Below, piece by piece: positions 1 through 8,643 of a stretch of 64,000 bases of DNA. Under the pieces are notes generated by a model. That model did not search any database. It was not told where the DNA came from and saw only the letters and a program-made list of their open reading frames with translations. This stretch comes from Psychromonas ossibalaenae ATCC BAA-1528 (GTDB lineage Bacteria > Pseudomonadota > Gammaproteobacteria > Enterobacterales > Psychromonadaceae), in assembly GCF_000381745.1 (NCBI RefSeq), contig NZ_KB906967.1, forward strand, positions 62,001 through 126,000, read 5' to 3'. The position numbers and the translations under genes were made by a program. Position 1 is the stretch's first letter. The number at the start of each line of letters is the position of its first letter.

Positions 1-289
1 CAGGCACTTCACGGCCCCCGCGGATCATATCTAATGCACTTAGAAACAGCACGGTTCCCGCACCAATTTTAAACGCATCTAAGGTAATGCCGAACAGGTT
101 GAATATATATTTACCAAACAGTAAAAAGATCAGACTTGAGATAACAACAGCAATTGACAGCTTAAAAATAACGCTCTTTTTTTCTGGTTTGGTGAGGTTT
201 TTACTCAAACTAAGAAACACAGACAGCACAAAGAACGGAACCATCATAAAAAATAGTTTTAAATACAGGGTAAAAAACTCTTCCAACAT
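1..289 (-). CDS. MarC family integral membrane protein (partial, runs off the left edge)
   Basis: Reading the minus strand from an ATG at 289 gives 96 open codons to the window edge, beginning MLEEFFTLYLKLFFMMVPFF and ending ALDMIRGGREVP. The hydrophobic N-terminus, the VPFFVLSVF helix, the KNLTKPEK loop and the LFLSALDMIRGG stretch match the first half of the MarC/YhgN (UPF0056) family, which are six-helix inner-membrane proteins of unclear transport function. About half of a normal protein of roughly 200 residues is present. The upstream GAGAG stretch is only a modest ribosome site. Family assignment is from recognised sequence pattern; the substrate is unknown. Confidence 0.7.
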   Translation of the reverse strand, partial: MLEEFFTLYLKLFFMMVPFFVLSVFLSLSKNLTKPEKKSVIFKLSIAVVISSLIFLLFGKYIFNLFGITLDAFKIGAGTVLFLSALDMIRGGREVP

Positions 290-405
290 CTCAGCATCAC
301 TCTCAGGTTAATTAAAAACGTGATGCTAACATACTTATTTAAGGTTTAAACAGTAAAAAATCATTAACTTTTAATGCTTTCTAACAAGCGTAAAAATAAA
401 GCCGG

Positions 406-873
406 TCAGAGGCAGAGTTCAACAGCAGATGCATTTAATACACGTATTAAATCCTGCGGATTTAACTGAATATCCAGTCCTCTTTTACCGGCGCTGACAT
501 AAATACTCGGCAGTTCAACAGCGCTAATATCCACCAGCGTGGTCAGACGTTTTTTCTGTCCTAGCGGGCTCACGCCGCCTAGCACATATCCGGTAGAACG
601 CAGGACATCATTTTTATCTGCCATCTGTGCTTTTTTGGCGCCGGCGGCTTTCGCAGCCAGTTTCATATTGAGTTTTTTATCCACAGGTAATAACGCCACA
701 ACCAGCTGCTTGCTGTCTAAACACACCACTAATGTTTTAAATACTACTGAAGCCGGTAAACCGAGCTTTTCAGAAGCCTCTAAACCATATGATTCACTGC
801 TTTTCTGGTGCTCATACTCATGTACCTGATAAGGGATTTTTTGTTTTTTGACAAAATTAACTGCCGGGGTCAT
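406..873 (-). CDS. ybaK: Cys-tRNA(Pro)/Cys-tRNA(Cys) deacylase YbaK
   Basis: This 155-residue protein has the length and pattern of the YbaK/EbsC branch of trans-editing enzymes. These hydrolyse cysteine wrongly attached to tRNA(Pro) by prolyl-tRNA synthetase in the cytoplasm. Visible hallmarks are the VFKTLVV strand, the VVALLPVDKKLNMKLAAKA segment with the conserved lysines, the GYVLGGVSPLGQKK loop and the YVSAGKRGLDIQL segment near the end. An AAAGG stretch lies about nine bases before the ATG. It appears to be a single-gene unit. The family is very recognisable; physiological tRNA preference is taken from the E. coli homologue. Confidence 0.9.
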   Translation of the reverse strand: MTPAVNFVKKQKIPYQVHEYEHQKSSESYGLEASEKLGLPASVVFKTLVVCLDSKQLVVALLPVDKKLNMKLAAKAAGAKKAQMADKNDVLRSTGYVLGGVSPLGQKKRLTTLVDISAVELPSIYVSAGKRGLDIQLNPQDLIRVLNASAVELCL

Positions 874-1000
874 AGAAACTAAACCTTTTAATGGGTATTG
901 AACGATGTATTTAAGTCTGCTGAGAATAACAGACTAAACACCATGAATGAACAGCCTGACCAGTGCAGATACTGGCGGCGTGAATAGTAACTCCCCCGTA

Positions 1001-2203
1001 TTATCCGACAACACAGTTGCGCCCTTTCTGTTTTGCTTTATACAGCAGTTTATCCGCACGCTTAACCAGTTCATTAATACTTTCATGAGCCGTTAACTGC
1101 GCGACACCAATACTGATGGTAATACTGTCTCCTTCAACATTCAGGTTTGACTGAATATGGCCCCTGATACGATCACAGACAAGCAGAGCGGTGGGTAAAT
1201 CTGTTTCAGGTAACAATATAATAAATTCTTCCCCTCCCCAACGATAAATCATATCAATATTACGTGTAATATCTGTAAAAAGGCTGACTAGTGATTTTAA
1301 AACCTGATCCCCTACGTCGTGTCCGAATTTATCATTAACGGCTTTAAAAAGATCGATATCAACAAAAGCAAGACACAGTTTCCGCTGATGGCGAAGGTGA
1401 CGTTCTCGTTCTAAATCTGCATTAGTTTCAAACTTGCGGCGGTTTCCCGCTAGCGTTAAGGGATCATGCAGCGCGGCATCCTCGGCCTCCTGACGTAATA
1501 ACTCAGTTAATGAATTTGCAGCCTGCAGTGCATTAGCCCGCTGCTCAATTTCACTTTCAAAACGACGCTGTAACAACCATAAATATGCAAGAACAAAAGA
1601 AAGTGAATAGGCTAGTAAAATCAGCATAGAGAACTGCTGTAAAAAACCAGTGTAGGCAAAATCAGCACTCACCATACCGGCGGCTGTCACTATTGAGCGA
1701 AGAACCATAAAACCAGTAAACAGCATAATCAAGCCGGCTGTACATCTATTTTCAATCGAGACCGAATTACTGTGTACGGGTTTAACCAGATCATTAACGC
1801 TGAGAATAGAGAAAAATGCAAAATTCAGGGAAATAATAATAATGCGTATATCGGTATCAAAATCGACATAGGTGAAGTAAAGAAATAGACACGCAAACAG
1901 CAGCAGAGCCCCTAAAACTTTCCAGACTGGAAAAACTAACTTCTGAAAGTCACGTATCGCCCGCCACAAAAAAATCACCCATAATATAAATGCACTGTTG
2001 GCAATAATAATAGAAGCAAAGTAGGGAAATGAATCACGAGTTGAAATTAATAATGCACCAATAGACTGGCAGGCAAATGCCAGCGCAATCCAGCCTAAGC
2101 TTGAACTGGATTTTTGTGTACGCCAAATAACAAACATTACCAGGGAAATAATGAATGATACTACGGTATTAATAATAAGCAGCGTATGAATATCCAGGTT
2201 CAT
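1001..2203 (-). CDS. Membrane-bound diguanylate cyclase (GGEEF)
   Basis: This 400-residue protein has about seven hydrophobic helices in roughly residues 5-210, a short coiled linker (about 210-240) and a C-terminal GGDEF domain. The active-site loop reads RWGGEEF, an accepted catalytic variant. An RNID sequence sits exactly five residues before it, matching the RxxD product-inhibition site. The upstream FVDIDLFKAVNDKFGH stretch carries the metal-binding Asp. It should make cyclic di-GMP at the inner membrane in response to a signal sensed by the helical N-terminus, whose ligand cannot be told from sequence. A GAAGG ribosome site lies seven bases before the start. Confidence 0.9.
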   Translation of the reverse strand: MNLDIHTLLIINTVVSFIISLVMFVIWRTQKSSSSLGWIALAFACQSIGALLISTRDSFPYFASIIIANSAFILWVIFLWRAIRDFQKLVFPVWKVLGALLLFACLFLYFTYVDFDTDIRIIIISLNFAFFSILSVNDLVKPVHSNSVSIENRCTAGLIMLFTGFMVLRSIVTAAGMVSADFAYTGFLQQFSMLILLAYSLSFVLAYLWLLQRRFESEIEQRANALQAANSLTELLRQEAEDAALHDPLTLAGNRRKFETNADLERERHLRHQRKLCLAFVDIDLFKAVNDKFGHDVGDQVLKSLVSLFTDITRNIDMIYRWGGEEFIILLPETDLPTALLVCDRIRGHIQSNLNVEGDSITISIGVAQLTAHESINELVKRADKLLYKAKQKGRNCVVG

Positions 2204-2294
2204 GTATCAGCCTTCGTGGTTACAGAAGAAGGATCATCTGAATATGATTATAGCCGTCAAATATAATTAGCACAGGCAGCAGCGGCAGACAATT

Positions 2295-2906
2295 CTATAA
2301 ATCAGCAATTGAGCGGCTTTTAATACCGTCATCTACCTGCTCTATAAACGAGCTGTCCGCACCGGTATTCTCAGCTATTTCCCTGCCGAATGATATTTTC
2401 ATCACCTCCGGCCAGGTATCACTCTGCCATGCCTGACTACGCAGCAGAGCCTTACCACAATGAAAATATGCATTATTCACCGTTACTTCCATCACCAGCA
2501 GTGCACTATGTGACAGTGAGGCCATCTGCTTACAGATAAGTTCACCGCTCAACAGTCGGCAGGTCCCGTGTACTCTTAATGTTTCAGTGGTACCGGGCAG
2601 AATAAAAATCAGCGCCACTTTATTATGTTCAAGAATATTGGTTAATGAAAATGCCAGTTTGTTACCCCGTAATTCAGGAATAAACAGCTTATTATCCTGT
2701 GTCACTTTGACAAAACCGGGTTTATCCCCTTTCGGAGAAATAGTTGGAAAGCCCTGGTCGTCAATAGTAGAGAGCATCACTAACGGCGACTGGCTGATGA
2801 AGTTTTTCATACGCGGATTAAGATGATCATAAATCTTCTTGGCAGCCACAGGGTTCGGTTTGCCGATCATTTCTCTTAATATTTTCCGGCTTTGAATCTG
2901 CTGCAT
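2295..2906 (-). CDS. Pyridoxamine 5'-phosphate oxidase-related FMN-binding protein
   Basis: The 203-residue protein matches the PPOX split-barrel flavoprotein fold, in the branch that carries an N-terminal helix before the barrel. Residues about 45-125 (PLVMLSTIDDQGFPTISPKG, LRGNKLAFSLTNI, VALIFILPGT, LRVHGTC) give the usual strand-and-FMN-contact pattern. The start lies only two bases after the recD stop, so it is probably translated as the last gene of the recCBD transcript. A functional link to recombination is not implied by the family, which usually reduces small molecules or binds flavin or haem. Substrate unknown. Confidence 0.75.
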   Translation of the reverse strand: MQQIQSRKILREMIGKPNPVAAKKIYDHLNPRMKNFISQSPLVMLSTIDDQGFPTISPKGDKPGFVKVTQDNKLFIPELRGNKLAFSLTNILEHNKVALIFILPGTTETLRVHGTCRLLSGELICKQMASLSHSALLVMEVTVNNAYFHCGKALLRSQAWQSDTWPEVMKISFGREIAENTGADSSFIEQVDDGIKSRSIADL

Positions 2907-2908
2907 GG

Positions 2909-4966
2909 TTATTTCTCTTTAACGTTTTGTAAACGCTCAACTAAACGACTAAAGCGCTGGGTTTTACTGCGGATAGCACTGGCTGTTAAGGACAGGTCAG
3001 CAAACAAAGTTAACTCTTTTTTAGCACGGGTGATACCAGTATAAATCAACTCGCGAGTCACAACCGGTACTTGAGTCTCAGGCAGAGACAAAACAGTATG
3101 AGCAAACTCAGAGCCCTGGCTTTTATGCACTGTCATCGCAAACACGGTTTCGTGACTCGGCAGACGGCTTGGCTGAAAATCCGCAACCGAGCCGTCAGCC
3201 ATCTGGAAATACACACGCAGCTGATTTTCATCATCACTCAGGCATAAACCAATATCACCGTTATACAAACCTAAATGGTAATTGTTCTGGGTGATCATTA
3301 TCGGGCGCCCTACATACCAGGTGCTCAGCTCAGCAGCATCCTGATAGGACAAGCTGTTTATCAAACCGGCTTTATACAGGACTTTTTCACAGCGCTGATT
3401 TAACCCGTTAACCCCCCACTCACCTTCTCGAATCGCACATAATATTTTAAACTGATTAAACAGCTTGAGCAGATTTTTTGCATTATCCCGGTTGTCCGCG
3501 CTGATCACACACAAACTTTCTAAATAAGGGCGGTAGCCGTTGAGCATCAGTTTCTCAATAGCCGGCAGTCCCTGCTCATTATTTGCATAATGCTGTAAAT
3601 CAGCATAATCATTACACAGCTTCAGCAGCTGCCTGCTGCCGGCCCTGCCGCTGTTAATCGCTTTGGCTAAGAAACCAATACCAGAGTACTGATCAAAACG
3701 ATAACTCTTACGCAGCAGACACAAATTATCCGCCATCGCGGCACTGCTGTGCTTGTCTTTCAGCAGAGATGAAAACCCCGTAAGCTCAGATAACTGCTGC
3801 GCCTTTTCAGCACTGTATCCGGACTCGATAAAAGAACAGATATCACCTAGTACAGCCCCCGCTTCGACCGAGGCCAGCTGATCTTTATCACCTAATAAAA
3901 TCAGACGTGCATGATCCGGCAGCGCCGCCAGTAATTTAGCCATTAACGGCAAGTCGACCATTGAGGCTTCATCCACCAGAAGCAGATCTAAGTGTAATTT
4001 TTTATGCTGGTTATGACGAAAATGGTTACTGTTCGCTTTCACCCCGAGCAGACGGTGAATAGTACTCGCTTCACTGGGGATTTTATCTTTTAAGGCCGGG
4101 TCAATATTAAGCCCGTTTAGCGCACTGCTGATAGACTCAGTTAAACGCGCGGCAGCTTTACCGGTCGGTGCAGCCATTTTTATCAGCAGGTCGGGCTGTG
4201 CATTTATCAGCAGCGCCAGCAGTTTGGTGACCGTAGTTGTTTTACCGGTGCCCGGACCGCCGGAAATAACACAGCGTGCCGAGCTCAGCGCGAGTGCGGC
4301 ACTCACTTTCTGCCAGTCACAACGACAGGCTTCCGGAATCAAGATATCCAGCGCCTGCAGAACATCACAGCCCTGTGCCTGCTTAAATAACGTTTCAACA
4401 GCCTGCCAGTCAAGCGGAGCAGAATCCACTACATCCAGATATTTCTCACATAACAGAGGCACAGACTGGCTTTTATCGGCACACCATGCCTGCCAGATAT
4501 ATTCATAATTAAGCGCAAATAATGCATCCAGCTGCCCTTTAACATTACCGCTTAGAATAACCTGCGGCTGATGCAGCAGTTTATCAGCTATCAGCTGCTC
4601 AAACTGCGCATAACGAGCAAGATACAAGGCGTTAAATTGTAAATGCAGCGGTGCATTTTCGCCGACACACAGTGATTCACTCAATAGTGCGTGAGCCTGC
4701 TCATTATTCTGCAGCAGACACTCGATATCATGTTTCTGACAGAACTCCGGCAGACTGATCTCCGATGCCAGGCACTTTTCATTAAGATGTACGGCTATCT
4801 GATCAACAGGCAGACAAATATGGCCAAGCCCTAAATATTCACTAGTAAAAGCAGCACATAGCTGGGTTAGCGGATCCGCTCCTAAATCAGCGCTGAATTT
4901 TGCAAAGTGGTAATCAATCGAGCGCAGTAACCCCTGTTCTTTCCACTGTTTAAGCTGCTCTAACAT
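2909..4966 (-). CDS. recD: Exodeoxyribonuclease V alpha subunit RecD
   Basis: RecD is the 5'-3' superfamily 1B helicase of RecBCD, which resects double-strand DNA ends and degrades foreign linear DNA until it meets Chi. The sequence shows the Walker A motif GGPGTGKTTTV, the Walker B region LLLVDEASMVDLPLM, motif III GDKDQLASVEAG and the C-terminal TVHKSQGSEF and YTGITRAKKEL motifs. I place the start at the ATG at 4966 rather than further upstream: an AGGAGT ribosome site precedes it, and it gives 685 residues. It overlaps the end of recB by seven bases, so translation is probably coupled. The length is in the range of proteobacterial RecD proteins. Confidence 0.95.
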   Translation of the reverse strand: MLEQLKQWKEQGLLRSIDYHFAKFSADLGADPLTQLCAAFTSEYLGLGHICLPVDQIAVHLNEKCLASEISLPEFCQKHDIECLLQNNEQAHALLSESLCVGENAPLHLQFNALYLARYAQFEQLIADKLLHQPQVILSGNVKGQLDALFALNYEYIWQAWCADKSQSVPLLCEKYLDVVDSAPLDWQAVETLFKQAQGCDVLQALDILIPEACRCDWQKVSAALALSSARCVISGGPGTGKTTTVTKLLALLINAQPDLLIKMAAPTGKAAARLTESISSALNGLNIDPALKDKIPSEASTIHRLLGVKANSNHFRHNQHKKLHLDLLLVDEASMVDLPLMAKLLAALPDHARLILLGDKDQLASVEAGAVLGDICSFIESGYSAEKAQQLSELTGFSSLLKDKHSSAAMADNLCLLRKSYRFDQYSGIGFLAKAINSGRAGSRQLLKLCNDYADLQHYANNEQGLPAIEKLMLNGYRPYLESLCVISADNRDNAKNLLKLFNQFKILCAIREGEWGVNGLNQRCEKVLYKAGLINSLSYQDAAELSTWYVGRPIMITQNNYHLGLYNGDIGLCLSDDENQLRVYFQMADGSVADFQPSRLPSHETVFAMTVHKSQGSEFAHTVLSLPETQVPVVTRELIYTGITRAKKELTLFADLSLTASAIRSKTQRFSRLVERLQNVKEK

Positions 4967-7900
4967 AGCGACTCCTGTTGTACCTGTGCTGTGCTGTTTT
5001 GTCCGCAAAAGAGCTTATCAAGGCCGTCAATTAAAGCAAAATCTGGTTTATTAAAATACACACCGAATTCATTTTCTCCCTGCATGCCGCGCAGGAAGGT
5101 ATAAAAAACACCGCCGATATGCAGCTCATAATCATAATCAGCTAAACGCGACTTAAGCAGACGGTGCAGTGCTAAGGTGTAGAGTTGATACTGAAAGTCA
5201 TAGCGGTGCTCAATAAGAGCATGCCTGATACTCTCCTGATTATAATCCTGTAAATTATCACCCAGATAATTTGATTTATAATCCAGTACATAATACTTTT
5301 CGTCCACCACAAAAGTCAGATCGATAAAACCTTTTAAGAAGCCCTGCACCGTATGGAACTGCAGTTCTCCGGCAGCCGCCGATAACGGGTCATGCTCCTG
5401 GATCAGTTTATTAACCGCCCCCGCATGTATCGGTGCCATAGGAATAAAGAACTGCATCTCTATTTTTTTCTGTTCAGAGCTTAAATTACGCAGTTTCAAA
5501 TCCTGCCCGGTTAATAAATCATGCGCTAAAATCTGCTCAATCCAGGTTCCTAGCACCGGCGCCCATAACTCCGGCTGCTGGTAATGACGCTTATCTAACT
5601 GCTCAATTAACCACTCATTTAAGGACTCTTTATCAGCAGATTCAAAATCAATCAGCTCAAACAGTTCATGTAAAAATGTCCCGTGTTTCGCGCCCCGCGG
5701 GAAACTAAAGGGGGTCTGCAGCGGTAAACTGGGTATGACAGGCTGGTTTTCAGCGGCCGTAAGTTCAGGCTCTACCTGCGGCTCTAACTGCGGTGCCGGC
5801 GCATGTAAACGCGACAACGAGGAATAACTGCTTATCCACCAGTTCCGTTCAACAGTAGCTACAAACTGTGGCGGCGCCTGCATCGTCTGATCGCCGCGCT
5901 GCACCACATAGGGGATCTCATTTAACAGCGGCGTGCTGCGTACCGAAATATTATTCGATGTTTTACACATTTTTTCGAGATGGCTGTTAAGCTGCTCTGT
6001 ATTACCGGCAAGCAGATCTTTGCCGCCCTGCAGACAGATATAACCGAGCGCACTTTTGGCCAGCGGGCTGTTTTTAACCCGCCCGGTTTTATAGCTGGAA
6101 ATACCGATATAACAACGGTAAACACTGCGGGTCAGACCTACATATAATAAACGCAGATCTTCAGCCAGCTGTTCTTTTGCTGTTAATTCAAAATGACTTT
6201 TACCGCCCTGCAGATCATAAACAAGCTGATTATTCTTAGCCGGATCATGATATAAACACTCACGCGCTTTCTGAAATAATCCGGTAAAAGGCATAAATAC
6301 AATATCGTATTCCAGACCTTTAGATTTATGCAGCGTACTGACCTGCACCAGATCTTTTTCACTTTCTAAACGCTGCTTCTGTTCGCCCGGATCGCCGTCT
6401 GCCTGTTTAAGCTGCTCACTGAACCAGCGTACTAAAGCAAAATCACCGTCATAATCTACGCTGTTTTTCTGCAGTAATTCAGCAAGATGCAGTAAATCAG
6501 TGAGCAGACGTTCACCTTGTATATTCTGCAGTAAATAGCTGCTTATACCCTGTTGGTGGAATAATTTATGCAGCATTGCCAAAATACCACTTTTTGCCCA
6601 CAGAGCACGATATTCAATAAACTGCCCTATTTTTTCTTCCCATAAACGCGTATCCAGCAGCAGCTGGTGAATCTGGTAAGGGCTTAAAGCAAACAGCCTG
6701 CAGGCGATCGCCCCGCGTAATAAACGTTCATTTTCAGGATGCAGGCAGGCCTGCAGAATGCGCAGCAGATCCTGTGCAAGCGGCGTCGCATAGACACTTT
6801 CTTTGAGTGATAAATAAACACTGTTAATATTTTCTTCAAACAGCGCTTTACGGATCAGCTGCGCTTCTTTACCGGTGCGTACCAGCACCGCAATATCATT
6901 AGCACGGACCGCAGTCTGCCCGCCGTCTTGATCAACCAGATACGCTTTACCCTGCTGTGCAAGCAGTAGAATATTTTTTATTTCATTGACGCAGCCCCGG
7001 GTGATTGAATCTTTAAAGCCCTGGGAATTTTCACCGCCGACCGGATGAATAAACTGCAGTGCGGTCTGCGCAGTATCATCACAATTAGCAATCACCAGCT
7101 TCTTACGTTTAATATTCGGTGCCTTTACCGCAGTAAAGGGAATATCATCGTCATAAACAAAAGGCGCCGGACAAAACTCAAAAAAAGCATTGGCGGCATT
7201 TATCATTTCCGGCGAGGAGCGGTAGTTATAGTCCAGACTGTAGTGCGCAGTCACATTCTTACGTGCCTGCATATAAGTAAATATATCTGCACCACGAAAA
7301 CTGTAAATAGCCTGCTTAGGATCACCAATCATAAACAGACCGGCACTTTTATCTAACTCAGTCTGCTCTTCCGCCTGTTCGCCCTGCTGATAAATGCTCT
7401 GGAAAATACGGTACTGTACCGGATCGGTATCTTGAAACTCATCAATCAGGGCAATCGGATAAGCAGCTTTAATCTGCTCTGCGAGATGATTATCCGGCGA
7501 GTTCTGCAGGGCATCATCTAAGCGCGTAAGCAGATCATCAAAGCCTAACAGCATATGCATTTTTTTACTCTTCTGCAGATGCGCCCGGATCCAGTTTGTC
7601 GCTTTAATCAAAATGGTATTCTGCAGCGATAAATCCTGCTCAAGTATTCTCTCAATGGCAGTAAATACCGGATGGCTTGGAATCGCCCCCTTCGGTGTCT
7701 TTTCATCTAAAGTCTTCTGCGAAAACTTCAGCAGGTTTTTAGGCAGGTCTAAGGAATGACCGGACTGATGTGCCCACTGATTAATTTCAGTTAACCAGTT
7801 AGGCAGATTCTTCTTGGTATAGCTGCGTTTTGATACATCGGAGTGACTGATAATATCAAAATAATCATCGCTATCTTTCAGCCACATCTCTTTTAAATTT

Positions 7901-8643
7901 TCAATTTCCTGCAGGCTGTGTTCATATTTAGCTTTAAAATCAAAATCAGTAATCTCTGGAATAAATACCAGATCATTACGTGATAACCAGCCGCGCAGCT
8001 CATTCTTTAATTGTTCAGGACTCTGCCAGTAGCTGAAAATAAGCTCAGTCAGCGGCGTGGATAAATCATAGAAAAAAGTACGCCAGAAATCATTACAGGC
8101 CTGCAGTAGAAGATGGGCATCATTCTCCAGCAGTGTCTGCTGAAAAAGGCTGCCCGATTCAAATGCATTCTGCATCAGCATACGCTGACAGAATCCGTGA
8201 ATAGTATAAACAGCGGCTTCATCCATCTGCAGTTCAGCAAAACGTAATAAGCGGATAACACTCTGGTGATCATCACTTTGATTAATCAGGGTCTGAGTAA
8301 AAGGATCGCAGCTGATTCCCTGCAGAAAGTCTAAACGTACCATCTGAATACGTTCTCTAATCCGCGATCGCAGCTCTGCAGTGGCCGCTTCAGTGAAGGT
8401 CACCACCAGAATTTTATCCACGGTTAACGGCTGCTGATGGGCATTATTACAGGCATCATGTTCGCCGTTAGCCAAGCGGTCACCATGACCTAACAACAGA
8501 CGAATAAATAAACTGGCAATGGTATAAGTCTTACCGGTTCCGGCAGATGCTTCAATCAGGCGCTGCCCGTATAAAGGAAAGGTTAATGCATCCAGCGGCT
8601 CTACCGCGATGCTGTTCTGAGTGTTTGTGTTTAATTGTTCCAT
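4960..8643 (-). CDS. recB: Exodeoxyribonuclease V beta subunit RecB
   Basis: RecB (1,227 residues) is the 3'-5' UvrD-type helicase and the nuclease of RecBCD. The Walker A motif EASAGTGKTYTI is at about residues 31-42, followed by VVTFTEAATAELRSRI, the DEFQDTDPVQYRIF motif, GDPKQAIYSFRGAD and STLHKSKGLEYDIVF. The C-terminal nuclease domain keeps its metal ligands, seen in GFIDLTF and VLDYKSNYLG, equivalent to the catalytic Asp-Asp-Lys of the E. coli enzyme. Its ATG shares one base with the recC stop codon (TAATG), and its end overlaps recD. In E. coli ptrA separates recC and recB; here it is absent. Confidence 0.97.
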   Translation of the reverse strand: MEQLNTNTQNSIAVEPLDALTFPLYGQRLIEASAGTGKTYTIASLFIRLLLGHGDRLANGEHDACNNAHQQPLTVDKILVVTFTEAATAELRSRIRERIQMVRLDFLQGISCDPFTQTLINQSDDHQSVIRLLRFAELQMDEAAVYTIHGFCQRMLMQNAFESGSLFQQTLLENDAHLLLQACNDFWRTFFYDLSTPLTELIFSYWQSPEQLKNELRGWLSRNDLVFIPEITDFDFKAKYEHSLQEIENLKEMWLKDSDDYFDIISHSDVSKRSYTKKNLPNWLTEINQWAHQSGHSLDLPKNLLKFSQKTLDEKTPKGAIPSHPVFTAIERILEQDLSLQNTILIKATNWIRAHLQKSKKMHMLLGFDDLLTRLDDALQNSPDNHLAEQIKAAYPIALIDEFQDTDPVQYRIFQSIYQQGEQAEEQTELDKSAGLFMIGDPKQAIYSFRGADIFTYMQARKNVTAHYSLDYNYRSSPEMINAANAFFEFCPAPFVYDDDIPFTAVKAPNIKRKKLVIANCDDTAQTALQFIHPVGGENSQGFKDSITRGCVNEIKNILLLAQQGKAYLVDQDGGQTAVRANDIAVLVRTGKEAQLIRKALFEENINSVYLSLKESVYATPLAQDLLRILQACLHPENERLLRGAIACRLFALSPYQIHQLLLDTRLWEEKIGQFIEYRALWAKSGILAMLHKLFHQQGISSYLLQNIQGERLLTDLLHLAELLQKNSVDYDGDFALVRWFSEQLKQADGDPGEQKQRLESEKDLVQVSTLHKSKGLEYDIVFMPFTGLFQKARECLYHDPAKNNQLVYDLQGGKSHFELTAKEQLAEDLRLLYVGLTRSVYRCYIGISSYKTGRVKNSPLAKSALGYICLQGGKDLLAGNTEQLNSHLEKMCKTSNNISVRSTPLLNEIPYVVQRGDQTMQAPPQFVATVERNWWISSYSSLSRLHAPAPQLEPQVEPELTAAENQPVIPSLPLQTPFSFPRGAKHGTFLHELFELIDFESADKESLNEWLIEQLDKRHYQQPELWAPVLGTWIEQILAHDLLTGQDLKLRNLSSEQKKIEMQFFIPMAPIHAGAVNKLIQEHDPLSAAAGELQFHTVQGFLKGFIDLTFVVDEKYYVLDYKSNYLGDNLQDYNQESIRHALIEHRYDFQYQLYTLALHRLLKSRLADYDYELHIGGVFYTFLRGMQGENEFGVYFNKPDFALIDGLDKLFCGQNSTAQVQQESLC